A stretch of DNA of 64,000 bases from Nocardia cyriacigeorgica (GCF_010858045.1 NZ_JAAGVC010000021.1:1-64000), one strand, 5' to 3'; positions 43,373 to 53,830 are shown, counted from the first letter of the stretch. A program made the numbers and translations. The notes: a model not told the origin generated them from the letters alone.

Positions 43373-44845
43373 ATGCCTTCAAAACCCACTACGCGCTGGC
43401 AGGTGAGCGGGTACCGCTTCCTGGTGCGCCGGATGGAGCACGCCTTGGTGCGCCGGGACGTGCGAATGCTGCACGACCCCATGCGCTCCCAGTCGCGTGC
43501 CTATGCCGCCGGGCTCATTCTCGGCATCGTCGTGCTCGCCGGCTGCGGTGTACTGGCCCTGCTACGCCCGCAGGACAAAATCGGCGACAACAAGATCCTG
43601 ATCGGCAAGGAATCGGGTGCGGTGTACGTCGTTCTCAACGACGTCGTCCATCCCGCGCTGAATCTGGCCTCGGCGCGTCTGGCCGCCGGCGATGCGCCCA
43701 AGGCCGTCATCGTCAAGGAATCAGAGCTCGGTAAGAAGGCCCGCGGGCCGCTGATCGGCATCCCCGGTGCGCCCGGCGTACTGAACTTCGACAAGGACGG
43801 CAAGGGCCGGGCCTGGTCGGTATGCGACTCCATGAAGATGGACGGCGGCCGCGATCTCACCACCTCGGTGCTGGCCGGCGATCCCGAACTGGGGGAGAAG
43901 GCCTCGGTCATGGGCGCGGACAAGGCGTTGCTCGTGCAGGGCGACGACGCCACCTACCTGGTGTACGACCGCAAACGTGCCCGCGTGGACATGACCGACC
44001 GCGCCGTCACCGACGCACTGAACATCACCGGGCTGACCCCGCGCCCGATCAGCGAGGGCCTGCTGAACGCGATTCCCGAAGTGCTGGAGATCAAGCCGCC
44101 GCAGATCGTGGACCCTGGTGGCATGCCGGACAAGCCGATCGGAGATTTCCGCATCGGCACCGTCGTCCAGGTCTCCACCGCCGACGAGGCCGAGAACTAT
44201 GTGGTCCTGCGCGACGGCCTGCAGCGGATCTCGCCGCTGACGGCCGACATCATCCGCAATTCCAACCCGCAGCCCACCGGCGACACCACCATCAACCAGA
44301 CCGTACGTACCAGGGCAGATGTCTCCAACGCCCTGCGGGTGGACGACTACCCGGTCACCGCACCGTCGATCGTCGAAGCCAAGGACCAGCCGGTGAGCTG
44401 CCTGTCCTGGAAGCCGATCACCACGGCCACCGAGGATTCCGGCAACCGCGCCGAACTGTCGGTGATCACCGGCGTCACCCTGCCGATGTCGGAGAAGGCC
44501 AAACTGGTGCCGCTGGCCCAGGCCGACGGCTCCGGCCCCAACGCCGACTCCGCCTACATCCCACCGGGTTCGGGCGCCTACGTCCAGACCACCGGCATCG
44601 AACCCGACAGCCGCCGCAAGGACTCCCTGTTCTACGTGGCCGACACCGGCGTCCGCTACGGCATCAAGAACGCCGACGCCGTCAAGGCCCTCGGCCTCGG
44701 CGAAAACCCCGAGCCCGCCCCATGGCCCATCGTCGGCCTGCTCGCCAACGGCCCGAGCCTCGGCCGCGAAGAGGCGATGGTTGCGCACGACGGCGTGGCG
44801 CCGGACCCGTCACCGGCGCAACAGCCGGTCGCAGCCGGGAAGTGA
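43373..44845 (+). CDS. eccB: ESX membrane core protein EccB (ESX-4-type locus)
   Basis: 490-aa EccB. ATG 43373 has GGGAGGAA upstream. It starts TTRWQVSGYRFLVRRMEHAL and continues RRDVRMLHDPMRSQSRA, one membrane helix (about 43-63), then the periplasmic domain with GIPGAPG and a C-terminal GLGENPEPAPWPIVGLLANGP. The paralogue at 11597 shares these motifs. It is convergent with mycP across a strong hairpin. Confidence 0.93.
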   Translation: MPSKPTTRWQVSGYRFLVRRMEHALVRRDVRMLHDPMRSQSRAYAAGLILGIVVLAGCGVLALLRPQDKIGDNKILIGKESGAVYVVLNDVVHPALNLASARLAAGDAPKAVIVKESELGKKARGPLIGIPGAPGVLNFDKDGKGRAWSVCDSMKMDGGRDLTTSVLAGDPELGEKASVMGADKALLVQGDDATYLVYDRKRARVDMTDRAVTDALNITGLTPRPISEGLLNAIPEVLEIKPPQIVDPGGMPDKPIGDFRIGTVVQVSTADEAENYVVLRDGLQRISPLTADIIRNSNPQPTGDTTINQTVRTRADVSNALRVDDYPVTAPSIVEAKDQPVSCLSWKPITTATEDSGNRAELSVITGVTLPMSEKAKLVPLAQADGSGPNADSAYIPPGSGAYVQTTGIEPDSRRKDSLFYVADTGVRYGIKNADAVKALGLGENPEPAPWPIVGLLANGPSLGREEAMVAHDGVAPDPSPAQQPVAAGK

Positions 44846-45150
44846 GGTCCTGCGGCCGCCAGATCCGGCGGCCGCAGTTCTCCGCCCGAAACGAGCAGCA
44901 AGAGCGACTGTCAGGCCGAGGCAAACAGGAGGACCGCCGAAAACCGGGAACGGAACAAGGAATCCACTGCTCCTGGCGTCTACTACTACTACTACTGTGA
45001 GCCCTGGGAAACTGTGCAGCGAAAGACGTGGGCGCTGTTCTACAGGCACTAGAACCCACAGTCGGCGGGTGCCGACTCGTTGACGACAAATGATGCGGCC
45101 CGCCGAATCGGCGGGCCGCATCATTGTGGTCGAGCAGTGTCGGCGGTTGC
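44846..45150. other. Gene-free gap between eccB and mycP
   Basis: About 305 bp with no supported ORF. It holds a short (TAC)5 run at 44981-44995 and the terminator hairpin at 45089-45125. The base composition is less GC-rich than eccB. Nothing else is recognised. Confidence 0.6.
45089..45125. terminator. Bidirectional terminator between eccB and mycP
   Basis: AATGATGCGGCCCGCC and GGCGGGCCGCATCATT form a perfect 16-bp stem with a 5-base loop (GAATC). The A/T at both ends lets it act for both convergent transcripts. Confidence 0.85.
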
Positions 45151-46563
45151 TCAGTCCTCGCGAACCCCGAATCGGCGGCGGATGGGGAAGGACGCCAGGT
45201 AGCCGAGAATCAGTCCACCACTGATGATTCCGGTACCGATCAACGCGACATTGCGTGCGAGGTTGTCCGGCGGTGGTGGGGCTTCGGGCACAGGGAGCTG
45301 TACGTTTTGGGCGGGGCTCGGCTGTTTCGCCTGCAAGGGGGTTTCCGGAACCTCGTTGGTGAGTGCGGCGACCGGATCGACCGCGCCGTAGCCGATGTAA
45401 GGGTTCCAGCCTTCGGCGGGAGCATGAGCAGTAGCCTTCAGGCGCTTCATGACGTCCTGAGCGCTGAGCTCGGGGAAGCGTTGGCGAACCAGTGCGACGA
45501 CGCCGGATACGTAAGGGGCAGCGAAACTGGTGCCCTGGAGACTGCTGACTTTGCCTTGTTCACCCTTCCCAGTGATGGTGCCGCCGCTGGTCGGATCCAG
45601 CCCGACGACCCCCTCACCAGGAGCAGCGATATCGACCCATGGGCCCGGCACCGTGAAGTCCGACGGCTGGCCATTCGGCCCGATGGAACCGACGGTCAAG
45701 ACGTAATCGTCGAAGCGCGCCGGGGTGACGTTCGTGGTCAGCTTGTCCCAGAGGTCGGCCGAGGGATCGAGCGGGGAGACGTCCGGATTTCCGGCCTGGC
45801 ACTTCGAAGTCTGATCCATATTGCCGGCGGCAGCGACCACTACGACGTTCTTTTCCACAGTCGCGTAGCGCAACGCGGCGCCCAGCGCTTCATCCGGAAG
45901 CTGGTATGAACCGGGCACACAGCTGACCAAAGAGATGTTGATGACCGATGCACCACGGTCGGCTGCCCGCCGTACGGCCGAGGCCAATGCGTTGATGTTT
46001 CCGTATCCGGGCAGGTCTTCCGGGCGTTCCTCGCGGGAGCGACCTTTGATCGTGAACTTATCGCTGGTCTGCCGAATCGACATGATTCGGGCATCGGGCG
46101 CGACGCCGGAGAACCCTTGATCGGGAACCCTTGTCGCCGCGATCAGTCCGGCGACGATCGTGCCGTGCACATCGCAGTCATTGAGGCCGTCGCCACCGGC
46201 CTGCACGTAGTCTCCACCGGGGATCAGGCCAGGTAGACGTGGGTGTGGCGAGACGCCGGTATCGATGACGGCGACGAGCTGTCCCTCCCCGGTCGCGAAC
46301 TTCCAAGCGTGCGGCAGGTCCAGCGCCCGTTGCGGTTGTGGGATCGTCGGTCCATCGCCGCCACGCTGAATGTCGGCGCAGGCGACGTTCGGCTTGGGCT
46401 CCGTCGGATCCGGCGGCACCGCAGGATCACCCGCCGGCAACTTCCCCATATCGATCGGCGGTGGCCGATCCGCATACGCAACGCCCTGGCCGAGACTCAA
46501 ACCGAACGACGCGCTGAAACCCAGCGTCAGGGCGGCGGCCGTGACGCGGAGGCGCCCGTTCAC
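45151..46563 (-). CDS. mycP: Mycosin protease MycP (ESX-4-type locus)
   Basis: 470-aa mycosin. GTG 46563 overlaps the eccD stop (GTGA). A signal peptide (about 1-29), Asp101 in VIDTG, His133 in DVHGT, oxyanion AAAGN and Ser346 in GTSFAAP are present, so the triad is complete. One C-terminal membrane helix precedes RRRFGVRED. Codon use is visibly less GC3-rich than in eccD next to it. It should act with EccB/C/D/E of the same locus. Confidence 0.94.
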   Translation of the reverse strand: MNGRLRVTAAALTLGFSASFGLSLGQGVAYADRPPPIDMGKLPAGDPAVPPDPTEPKPNVACADIQRGGDGPTIPQPQRALDLPHAWKFATGEGQLVAVIDTGVSPHPRLPGLIPGGDYVQAGGDGLNDCDVHGTIVAGLIAATRVPDQGFSGVAPDARIMSIRQTSDKFTIKGRSREERPEDLPGYGNINALASAVRRAADRGASVINISLVSCVPGSYQLPDEALGAALRYATVEKNVVVVAAAGNMDQTSKCQAGNPDVSPLDPSADLWDKLTTNVTPARFDDYVLTVGSIGPNGQPSDFTVPGPWVDIAAPGEGVVGLDPTSGGTITGKGEQGKVSSLQGTSFAAPYVSGVVALVRQRFPELSAQDVMKRLKATAHAPAEGWNPYIGYGAVDPVAALTNEVPETPLQAKQPSPAQNVQLPVPEAPPPPDNLARNVALIGTGIISGGLILGYLASFPIRRRFGVRED

Positions 46564-48026
46564 AGCCCGCGAACGAGGGAGTAGAGCGAGGCCACCCAGA
46601 AGACCAGGGGCAGCACGGCTGCGACGAACGCGTATTCGAGTAGTTCGACGGCGCGGCGCATCGGCGGTGTCGCCGATTGGTTGGGGATGATGATGCCGAG
46701 GATCAGCGCGGCGATCAGCATGACCATCGCGGCACCGAACACCGCAAGTGGCAGTTCGGCGACGAAGCTCATGCCGATCAGCATGATCAGCACGATCGCC
46801 GCACCGCCCGCGATCAGCACGACGGCCTGTTCGGCGCCTGCGTAGGTGCGGCTGCGGAACATCAGCACCACGGCGCACACCAGCGCCAGCGCGATGCCCT
46901 GCCAGTAGTAACCCTCGCCGGTGGGATCGGTCGCTGCCAGCGCCCCGATCGCGGTGACCAGCGTGGTCGCCGAGACCAGACCGCTCAGATACATGCGGGC
47001 GCGTTCGGATTTGGCGCGCAGCACTTCCATCGTCGGCAGCGCCCGGTGATCGTCCGGGTCGTCCTCGGTCGGGTCGATCGGGGTGCCGGGGGAGGGCACC
47101 GGAGGCAGCGGCAACTTCGACAGCAGCATCGAAACCCGCGGCGCCAGCGACAATCCGGCGAGGCCGAGGGCGGCGGCGACCGCGCCGATCGCGCGCACCG
47201 GCTGGTCGGTCAGCAATCCGACCAGCGCGGCGGGGACCGCGTAGATCGCGAGCGCGCTCGCGCCGATGAACAAACCGAGCCCGACGCCGGTGACGCGCCA
47301 CGCCAGGATCGCGGTCGCCCCGAGTAGCACCGAACCGAGCAGGAAGTTCGCCCAGCCATAGTGGTCGGGGACGATGAGCATGCCCGAGGTGAACGCCGTC
47401 GGCAGCGCGCAACCGCCGAGCACGAGCGCGGTGGCGGTATCGCCGTACATTCGGCTCAGCACCATGCCGGCGACCACGAGCAGGATCGTCACGCCGAGCG
47501 CGATGGAGCCGGTGATCCAGCCCGCCATGGCATCGGGGGCGGCGAGCAGGCCGACACATCCGGCGAGCATGGTGAAGGCGGCGAGAATCGAGCCGGTGAT
47601 ACGTGCGGTTTTGGGCGTCCAACCCTTGAAATGGTCGGCGTCGGCGATCGCGACGTTGTACATGATGTCGTCGAACAGTGGTGTGGGCGCGGTGTGTGCC
47701 GCGCTCTCCAACATCAGCAGCTCGCCGTCGCGGACGCCGTGCTCACCCAGGCTCAACGAGTTGGAGAACGGCGGGTGACCGATGCGCGCGAGCACCCACT
47801 CGGCCGGTTCGAAGCGTTCACCCTCATTGTCGAAATCATTGGTGCGGCTGTGCTGGGCGACCATGTCGACGACACTCGGAATCACCAGAGCGACCGGGAC
47901 ATCCACCGGGATGGCCATGTCCACCTGGGTATGTTTGGCCAGAATGGTAACCCTGGTCAGGTCCGGTGCGCGGACGATGCCGCGTGAGGATTCCTCCTCG
48001 ATGTGGTCAAGTCGCGCGTGCGTCAA
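46560..48026 (-). CDS. eccD: ESX membrane channel protein EccD (ESX-4-type locus)
   Basis: 488-aa EccD. The N-terminal ubiquitin-like domain (RVTILAKHTQVDMAIPVDVPVAL) is followed by about eleven membrane helices. TTG 48026 with GGGGGAG upstream is proposed because no ATG or GTG is well placed; the start remains uncertain. It is coupled to mycP and divergent from eccC across about 173 bp. This strand arrangement differs from locus 1, where eccD, mycP and eccC run together. Confidence 0.9.
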   Translation of the reverse strand: MTHARLDHIEEESSRGIVRAPDLTRVTILAKHTQVDMAIPVDVPVALVIPSVVDMVAQHSRTNDFDNEGERFEPAEWVLARIGHPPFSNSLSLGEHGVRDGELLMLESAAHTAPTPLFDDIMYNVAIADADHFKGWTPKTARITGSILAAFTMLAGCVGLLAAPDAMAGWITGSIALGVTILLVVAGMVLSRMYGDTATALVLGGCALPTAFTSGMLIVPDHYGWANFLLGSVLLGATAILAWRVTGVGLGLFIGASALAIYAVPAALVGLLTDQPVRAIGAVAAALGLAGLSLAPRVSMLLSKLPLPPVPSPGTPIDPTEDDPDDHRALPTMEVLRAKSERARMYLSGLVSATTLVTAIGALAATDPTGEGYYWQGIALALVCAVVLMFRSRTYAGAEQAVVLIAGGAAIVLIMLIGMSFVAELPLAVFGAAMVMLIAALILGIIIPNQSATPPMRRAVELLEYAFVAAVLPLVFWVASLYSLVRGL

Positions 48027-48199
48027 GGCTCCCCCAACTCGGTCGCTACCTCGTGTTTTCCGCACTCCGCCGGCCCGAGCGGAGCTTGCGAACCCATGGG
48101 TCCGGGCAGCAGAATGCTGGTCGAACTGTACGACATGTCGGCGGTTGCCTCTACACTGAGGCCCGAACACCGCAGGCCAAGAGGGGGAAATCTCATCTT

Positions 48200-51100
48200 A
48201 TGAGCACAGTCCGGTTTCAGCGGCGCGCACGCCGGGAGATGCCGCGGACGCCGGGTGGAGAGGTCACCCTGCAGCCGCCTCCCGAGATCCCTCGGGTGAC
48301 GCCGGGCAATCTGCTCATGAAGTTGATGCCGGTCGTGATGGTCATCGGCATGGTCGGAATGATGGCCCTGATGTTCACTCAGGGTGGCGGCATGATGTCG
48401 AACCCGATGACCATGATGTTCCCGGTCATGATGCTGTTCTCCATGGTCGGTATGTTCGCCGGCCAGGGTGGCGGCAAGGGACAGAAGGCCGCGGAGGCCA
48501 ACGAGGATCGCAAGGATTACCTGCGCTACCTCGATCAGGTGCGTAAAGATGTCGACGAGACGGCCACCCAGCAGCGCGCCGCCGTCGAATGGAGCCACCC
48601 GGAACCAGGCCTGATCTGGATGCTGGCAGGCACCAGCCGGATGTGGGAGCGCCGCGCGGGCGACAAGGACTTCTGCCACGCGCGCATCGGCATCGGCGGC
48701 CAGCGCCTGGCCACCCGGCTGATCGCTCCGGAAACGGGCCCCGTCGAAGAGTTGGAGCCGATCGCCGCGGTCTCGCTGCGCCGCTTCGTCCGCGCGCATT
48801 CCACCGTCCCGGATCTGCCCACCGCGATCGCGGTCAAGGGTTTCGCCACCATCGCGCTCGACGGTGATCGCGGCCAGGCCCGCGATATGACGCGCGCGAT
48901 GTTGTTGCAGCTGGCCATGTTTCATGGTCCCGATCAGGTGCTGATCGCGGTGGTCTGCGGTCCGGACACCGCCTCGGAATGGGACTGGACGAAGTGGCTG
49001 CCGCATTCGCAGCATCCCGATGCCCAGGACGGCATCGGCACCCAGCGCATGTTCTACAGCTCCATCCGTGAGGCGGCCACCGGCTTGCAGCCGTTGCTGG
49101 CCAATCGGGTCCGCTACTCGCGCAACCAGCCGGCCAACCCGAACCTGGTGCACATCGTCATCGTCGTCGACGGTGGTCTGCTGGAGTCGGAGGAGGATCA
49201 GCTCCGCGAATCCGGCTTCGAGGGCGTCACCATCATCGACCTGTGCGGATACGCTCCGCGCCTTGCGGTTTCGCGCGGTATCAAGATGATCGTCGAGAAC
49301 GGCGAATGCGTCGGCCGCGGTGCCACCGGCAATCAGGAACGCTTCGCGATGATCGACCGGATCAGCCCCGAGCAGGCCCAGCAGGTGGCCCGCAGGCTGG
49401 CCCCGTTCCGCGCCGCGACTCAGCGCAGCAGCGACGTCGAGGTCGATGACACCGAGGTCATTTCCAGCTGGGCCCAGCTGATGAACCTCGGCGATATCGG
49501 AACCTTCAACCCCGAACACGCGTGGCGGCCGCGCTACGGCCGGGAGCGGCTGCGGGTTCCGTTCGGTGTCGGCGCCGATGGCCTGCCCGTGGTGCTCGAT
49601 ATCAAGGAAGCCGCCGAAAGCGGTATGGGTCCGCACGGTCTGTGCATCGGTGCGACCGGTTCGGGTAAGTCGGAGTTCCTGCGCACCCTGGTGCTCAGTC
49701 TGCTGGCGACTCATTCGCCGGATCAGTTGAACCTGGTCCTGGTCGACTTCAAGGGTGGTGCGACCTTCCTCGGCTTCGAAGACGTCCCGCACGTCGCCGC
49801 CGTCATCACCAACCTCGAAGACGAAGCCGACCTCGTCGACCGTATGCGTGACGCCCTGGCCGGTGAGATGAACCGGCGCCAGGAAGTGCTGCGCCAGGCC
49901 GGCAACTTCGCCAACGTCTCCGAGTACGAGAAGGCCCGCGCCGCAGGCGCCGACCTCGACCCGCTGCCCGCGCTGTTCGTGGTGCTCGACGAGTTCTCCG
50001 AACTGCTCACCCAGCACCCGGATTTCGCGGAACTGTTCGTCATGATCGGCCGCCTGGGCCGCTCGCTGCACGTGCATCTGTTGCTGGCCTCGCAGCGCCT
50101 GGAGGAAGGCAAGCTCAAGGGCCTGGAGAGCCACCTCTCCTATCGCATCGGTCTGAAGACCTTCTCCGCCAACGAATCCCGTCAGGTGCTCGGTGTCCCC
50201 GATGCCTACAACCTGCCCAATAGTCCCGGTGGCGGTTACCTCAAGTCCGACTCCGGTGAAATCGTGCGTTTCCAGGCGTCCTACGTCTCCGGGCCGTACG
50301 TCGGTGGTGGTTCACAGCGTGACATGACCATCGCCACCCAAGCCGGTGAAATCGATGTGCGCGCAAGGCCTTTCGAAGCGGGACATGTCGATTTCCGCAG
50401 CGCCGACCGCATCCCGCTGCCCCCCGAGCCCACCGACGATCCGGAACCCCAGGCCGGCGAAGACGGCGAACAGCTGTCCAACATCGGCATGCTCGTGCAG
50501 CGCATCCGCGGCCACGGCCGCCCGGCCCACGAGATTTGGCTCCCGCCGCTCGACGAGGCTCCCACCCTCGACCAGCTCGTCCCGCGCTCGATCCTCACCG
50601 GCGAGTACGCCGCGGTGGCCACCCTGCGCGCCCCCATCGGCATCGTCGACCGCCCGTACGACCAGCGCCGCGACCCCTTGGTCGTCGACCTGTCCGGCTC
50701 CCGGGGCAACGTCGCCGTCGTCGGCGGCCCGCAGTCCGGCAAGTCGACCATGCTGCGCACCCTGATCATGTCGATGTCGCTGACCCACACCGCCGAACAG
50801 GTCCAGTTCTACTGCCTCGACTTCGGCGGCGGTACGCTCGCCAGCCTCGAGGGTATGCCGCATGTGGGGTCGGTTGCGGGGCGCCTCGACGAGGACAAGG
50901 TCCGCCGCACCATCGCGGAAATGACCACGATCGTTCGCCAGCGCGAACTCCGTTTCCGCCAGCTCGGCATCGAGTCGATGGCCGAGTTCCGCCGCCTGCG
51001 CGCCATGGATCCGGCAAGCAGCCCCGCGGCGGCCGGCGCCCATGAAGACCCATTCGGCGACGCGTTCCTGGTCATCGACGGGTTCGGCTCGATCCGCCAG

Positions 51101-52237
51101 GATTTCGATGCCCTCGAACAGCCGATCATGAACCTCGCCGTCCAGGGCCTGTCCTACGGCGTCCACGTGGTGATCGCCCTGTCACGCTGGATGGAAGCCC
51201 GCCCGGCCCTCAAGGACCAGATCGGCACCCGCCTCGAACTGCGCTTGGGTGACCCGGCCGACTCCGACTTCGGTCGCAAGATCGCCGCCCTCGTGCCGCA
51301 GGGCCGCCCTGGTCGCGGTATGACCCCGGAGAACCTGCACATGCTCACCGCGCTGCCGCGAGTCGACGGCAGCTCGGACCCGCAGGATCTCAGCACCGGT
51401 GTGGCGAATGCGGTGCAGCAGCTGGCGGCCATGACGCCTGGGCGTCATGCGCCGAAGGTTCGGATGCTGCCGGAGAAGCTGGACCGGCAGGATCTGCTGG
51501 CAACGCTCGAGGGTTGGGGCACGATTGTTCCCCTCCGTAAGAACACCAGCATCCCGATCGGCATCAGCGAATCCGAACTCGCACCGGTCTTCCTCAACTT
51601 CAACGAGCAACCGCACTTCCTCATCTTCGGCGATACCGAGTGTGGAAAAACGACGCTCCTGCGTGGCATCTGCCAGGGCATCATGGAGTCGAACCGGCCT
51701 CAAGAAGCGGCGATCATTCTCGCCGACTATCGGCGCACATTGCTCGGAGCAGTCGAGGGCGATCACATCGCCGCCTACGCAACAAGTGCACAAGGCCTCA
51801 GCACGAATGTCGCCGACCTTGCGGGGCTACTTCAGACCCGTATGCCCGGCCCGGACATCACGCCTCAACAATTGCGTGATCGGTCCTGGTGGTCGGGCCC
51901 GGACTTGTACCTGATCGTCGATGATTACGACCTGGTCGTCACAGGCAGCGGAAATCCGATCTCGCCGATCGTCGAATATCTGCCGCACGCCAAGGACGTG
52001 GGCTTCCACCTCGTGATCGCTCGCCGCTCCGGCGGGGCGTCACGGGCTATGTACGAGGCCACCATCTCGCGTCTGCGCGATTTGGCTACTCCAGGCCTGA
52101 TCATGAGTGGCAGTCGTGAGGAAGGCAATCTTCTCGGCAACGTCCGTCCGAGCGCGATGCCACCTGGTCGGGGGACCTTGGTCAGTCGCGCAGGTGTCGA
52201 GTTGATCCAGACTTCCTGGATGCCACCGATCTCATGA
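48200..52237 (+). CDS. eccC: ESX motor ATPase EccC, fused form (ESX-4-type locus)
   Basis: 1345-aa FtsK/SpoIIIE ATPase, one fused chain. ATG 48200 opens a sequence parallel to the locus 1 EccC (GGEVTLQPPPEIPR, then Met-rich membrane helices). Walker A motifs are GATGSGKS (484-491), GGPQSGKST and a third GDTECGKTT (Lys about 1150), complete in its first Gly where EccC 1 has Ala. From about 51.5 kb, inside the third domain, codon choice becomes clearly less GC3-rich. The stop overlaps the next gene (ATGA). Confidence 0.94.
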   Translation: MSTVRFQRRARREMPRTPGGEVTLQPPPEIPRVTPGNLLMKLMPVVMVIGMVGMMALMFTQGGGMMSNPMTMMFPVMMLFSMVGMFAGQGGGKGQKAAEANEDRKDYLRYLDQVRKDVDETATQQRAAVEWSHPEPGLIWMLAGTSRMWERRAGDKDFCHARIGIGGQRLATRLIAPETGPVEELEPIAAVSLRRFVRAHSTVPDLPTAIAVKGFATIALDGDRGQARDMTRAMLLQLAMFHGPDQVLIAVVCGPDTASEWDWTKWLPHSQHPDAQDGIGTQRMFYSSIREAATGLQPLLANRVRYSRNQPANPNLVHIVIVVDGGLLESEEDQLRESGFEGVTIIDLCGYAPRLAVSRGIKMIVENGECVGRGATGNQERFAMIDRISPEQAQQVARRLAPFRAATQRSSDVEVDDTEVISSWAQLMNLGDIGTFNPEHAWRPRYGRERLRVPFGVGADGLPVVLDIKEAAESGMGPHGLCIGATGSGKSEFLRTLVLSLLATHSPDQLNLVLVDFKGGATFLGFEDVPHVAAVITNLEDEADLVDRMRDALAGEMNRRQEVLRQAGNFANVSEYEKARAAGADLDPLPALFVVLDEFSELLTQHPDFAELFVMIGRLGRSLHVHLLLASQRLEEGKLKGLESHLSYRIGLKTFSANESRQVLGVPDAYNLPNSPGGGYLKSDSGEIVRFQASYVSGPYVGGGSQRDMTIATQAGEIDVRARPFEAGHVDFRSADRIPLPPEPTDDPEPQAGEDGEQLSNIGMLVQRIRGHGRPAHEIWLPPLDEAPTLDQLVPRSILTGEYAAVATLRAPIGIVDRPYDQRRDPLVVDLSGSRGNVAVVGGPQSGKSTMLRTLIMSMSLTHTAEQVQFYCLDFGGGTLASLEGMPHVGSVAGRLDEDKVRRTIAEMTTIVRQRELRFRQLGIESMAEFRRLRAMDPASSPAAAGAHEDPFGDAFLVIDGFGSIRQDFDALEQPIMNLAVQGLSYGVHVVIALSRWMEARPALKDQIGTRLELRLGDPADSDFGRKIAALVPQGRPGRGMTPENLHMLTALPRVDGSSDPQDLSTGVANAVQQLAAMTPGRHAPKVRMLPEKLDRQDLLATLEGWGTIVPLRKNTSIPIGISESELAPVFLNFNEQPHFLIFGDTECGKTTLLRGICQGIMESNRPQEAAIILADYRRTLLGAVEGDHIAAYATSAQGLSTNVADLAGLLQTRMPGPDITPQQLRDRSWWSGPDLYLIVDDYDLVVTGSGNPISPIVEYLPHAKDVGFHLVIARRSGGASRAMYEATISRLRDLATPGLIMSGSREEGNLLGNVRPSAMPPGRGTLVSRAGVELIQTSWMPPIS

Positions 52238-53700
52238 CCGCCGTCGAGCTGACCCTCACCGAAACGCGCCTCTGGGCGCGGAGCTCGAACACCCACGCGG
52301 ACATTCCACCGTCGGTCGCACCGGGCAGTGACGGGATGAGCCTCGTCGTCGGCGAACCGCTGTCGCCCCAGTCGATGGCTTGTTCGGCTGTGCAACTGCT
52401 GACCGCGGACCGCATCGCCTACCTGCCGAGCTTGCCCTCGCCGGTCGACGGTATGACCGCCGTGTTCGGCAGATTGCTTGCCGAGCTGCGGGTTCCGGCA
52501 CCATGCGAACGCCTCATCGTCGTCACACCGACCGAATGGGGCACCAGACGCCGCTCGGCGATCGAAGCAGCCGGCTTGCGTGTCGCGTCCGAGGTCGAGT
52601 TTCACGTGGCCGCTCTGCGTGCCGTGGCCGCTGACACCCGCAATCGCGACCGGCGCACCGTGGTGCTCGAATTCGGCCCCCTGTCGACGACCGCGACATC
52701 GATCATCTACGGCCAGCAGGGTCCCGAGATCGAGGCGTGTGAGCACGAGCCGAATTTGGCATCCGCTGAGATCGCACCGGACAGCCCCGGGTACAGCGAG
52801 CTGCGAGGTCTGCTCGAGCGCCTGCTGTCCGGACGTCCAACCGATAGTGTGCTGGTCGTCGGTGGCGCAGACCAGGGTTTCCTCGAGCTGATCGGTTCGG
52901 CGGTCGCAGAGGTCTCCGGTTCGGACACCGATCTGCGCACAATCGCGAACGCCGACCTCGCCCGTAACAAGCAGACAGAGGCCTCGCACTACCCGACGGC
53001 GGCGATTCCTCCCCTCCCGCAAACGGAATGGCTGCAGCCGCTGCGCGAACGTGCCGCCGCCACCCGCCCACCGCGGTCGCGCACGCAGATCTACATCGGT
53101 GCGGCCGCGGTAGCCGCGATAGTGGTCGCCGGTGCCGGAGCAGCTGTCGTATTGAATCAACCCGGTGATTCGGGCAAGGCTGCGGCAGCGGCTCAGACGT
53201 CCACGGTGGCCGAACCCTCGTCGTCCGTTGCCGCGCCGACGACCACTGCCGCAAAGGCGACAACAACGAAGGCCGTACCGGCACCTCGAACCATCGGCAA
53301 CATCCGATTCGAGGCCCCGGCGGGCTGGCGGATCACCGAGGCCGCAGGTGGATCCCGGATCTACCTGGTCCCCGAGGACGGTACGAAGGTCCGAATCACG
53401 CTCACCCAGAAGCAGGTCGTCCCTGGTGTCGGCTACGACAAGGTGGCGGCCGACCTCGAGGCTCAGATCGAACAGCGCCCAGCCGGAACCATGAGCCCGC
53501 TACAGCGCGACGTGGTCTTCGGCGGGCGGTCCGGCTTGGCCTACACCGAACATCCAGACGACGGTTCACAAGTCGACTGGCATGTTATCGTCGAACACAG
53601 CACCCAAGTCGCCATCGGGTGCCAATATCAGACAGGGGGGCGAGACACGACAACACAACTCTGTGCAGATGTCGCAACCACGCTGGAAGTCATCCCATGA
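52234..53700 (+). CDS. Type VII secretion-associated protein (Rv3446c family)
   Basis: 488-aa ESX-4-specific protein. The N-terminal about 270 residues form an actin/ASKHA-like or unknown cytosolic fold (VVLEFGPLSTTATSIIYG, DSVLVVGGADQGFLELIG). One membrane helix (about 286-306) and an extracellular domain with GNIRFEAPAGWRI and C-terminal paired Cys follow. This matches the layout of M. tuberculosis Rv3446c, which is always next to eccC4. It overlaps eccC by ATGA, so the partner is the ESX-4 motor. Function is unproven. Confidence 0.8.
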   Translation: MTAVELTLTETRLWARSSNTHADIPPSVAPGSDGMSLVVGEPLSPQSMACSAVQLLTADRIAYLPSLPSPVDGMTAVFGRLLAELRVPAPCERLIVVTPTEWGTRRRSAIEAAGLRVASEVEFHVAALRAVAADTRNRDRRTVVLEFGPLSTTATSIIYGQQGPEIEACEHEPNLASAEIAPDSPGYSELRGLLERLLSGRPTDSVLVVGGADQGFLELIGSAVAEVSGSDTDLRTIANADLARNKQTEASHYPTAAIPPLPQTEWLQPLRERAAATRPPRSRTQIYIGAAAVAAIVVAGAGAAVVLNQPGDSGKAAAAAQTSTVAEPSSSVAAPTTTAAKATTTKAVPAPRTIGNIRFEAPAGWRITEAAGGSRIYLVPEDGTKVRITLTQKQVVPGVGYDKVAADLEAQIEQRPAGTMSPLQRDVVFGGRSGLAYTEHPDDGSQVDWHVIVEHSTQVAIGCQYQTGGRDTTTQLCADVATTLEVIP

Positions 53701-53830
53701 CACCAGCCCAAAATTTCTTCCACGTTGATGGAACCGATTGGGCGGTATCTGCGTCCAATCTTGTAGTTGGAGCGAATCGGCTCGGTCCACGAGGGGCGGC
53801 CGAATCAAAATCACAAGAACGGAGTGCATG

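Noticed and set aside
41368..43734. 788-codon plus-strand frame
   Set aside because: Antisense to eccE, with Arg/His/Gln/Asp-rich shadow composition and no family match.
44981..44995. (TAC)5 microsatellite
   Set aside because: Short, in non-coding DNA, with no link to a promoter or gene start.
45151..47622. A minus-strand frame of 823 codons reading through mycP
   Set aside because: The upstream part is a shadow of eccD in another frame. The GTGA overlap and signal peptide place the mycP start at 46563.
48131..48140. CGACATGTCG palindrome before eccC of ESX-4
   Set aside because: A 10-bp GC-rich palindrome is likely by chance; no matching regulator or second copy was seen.
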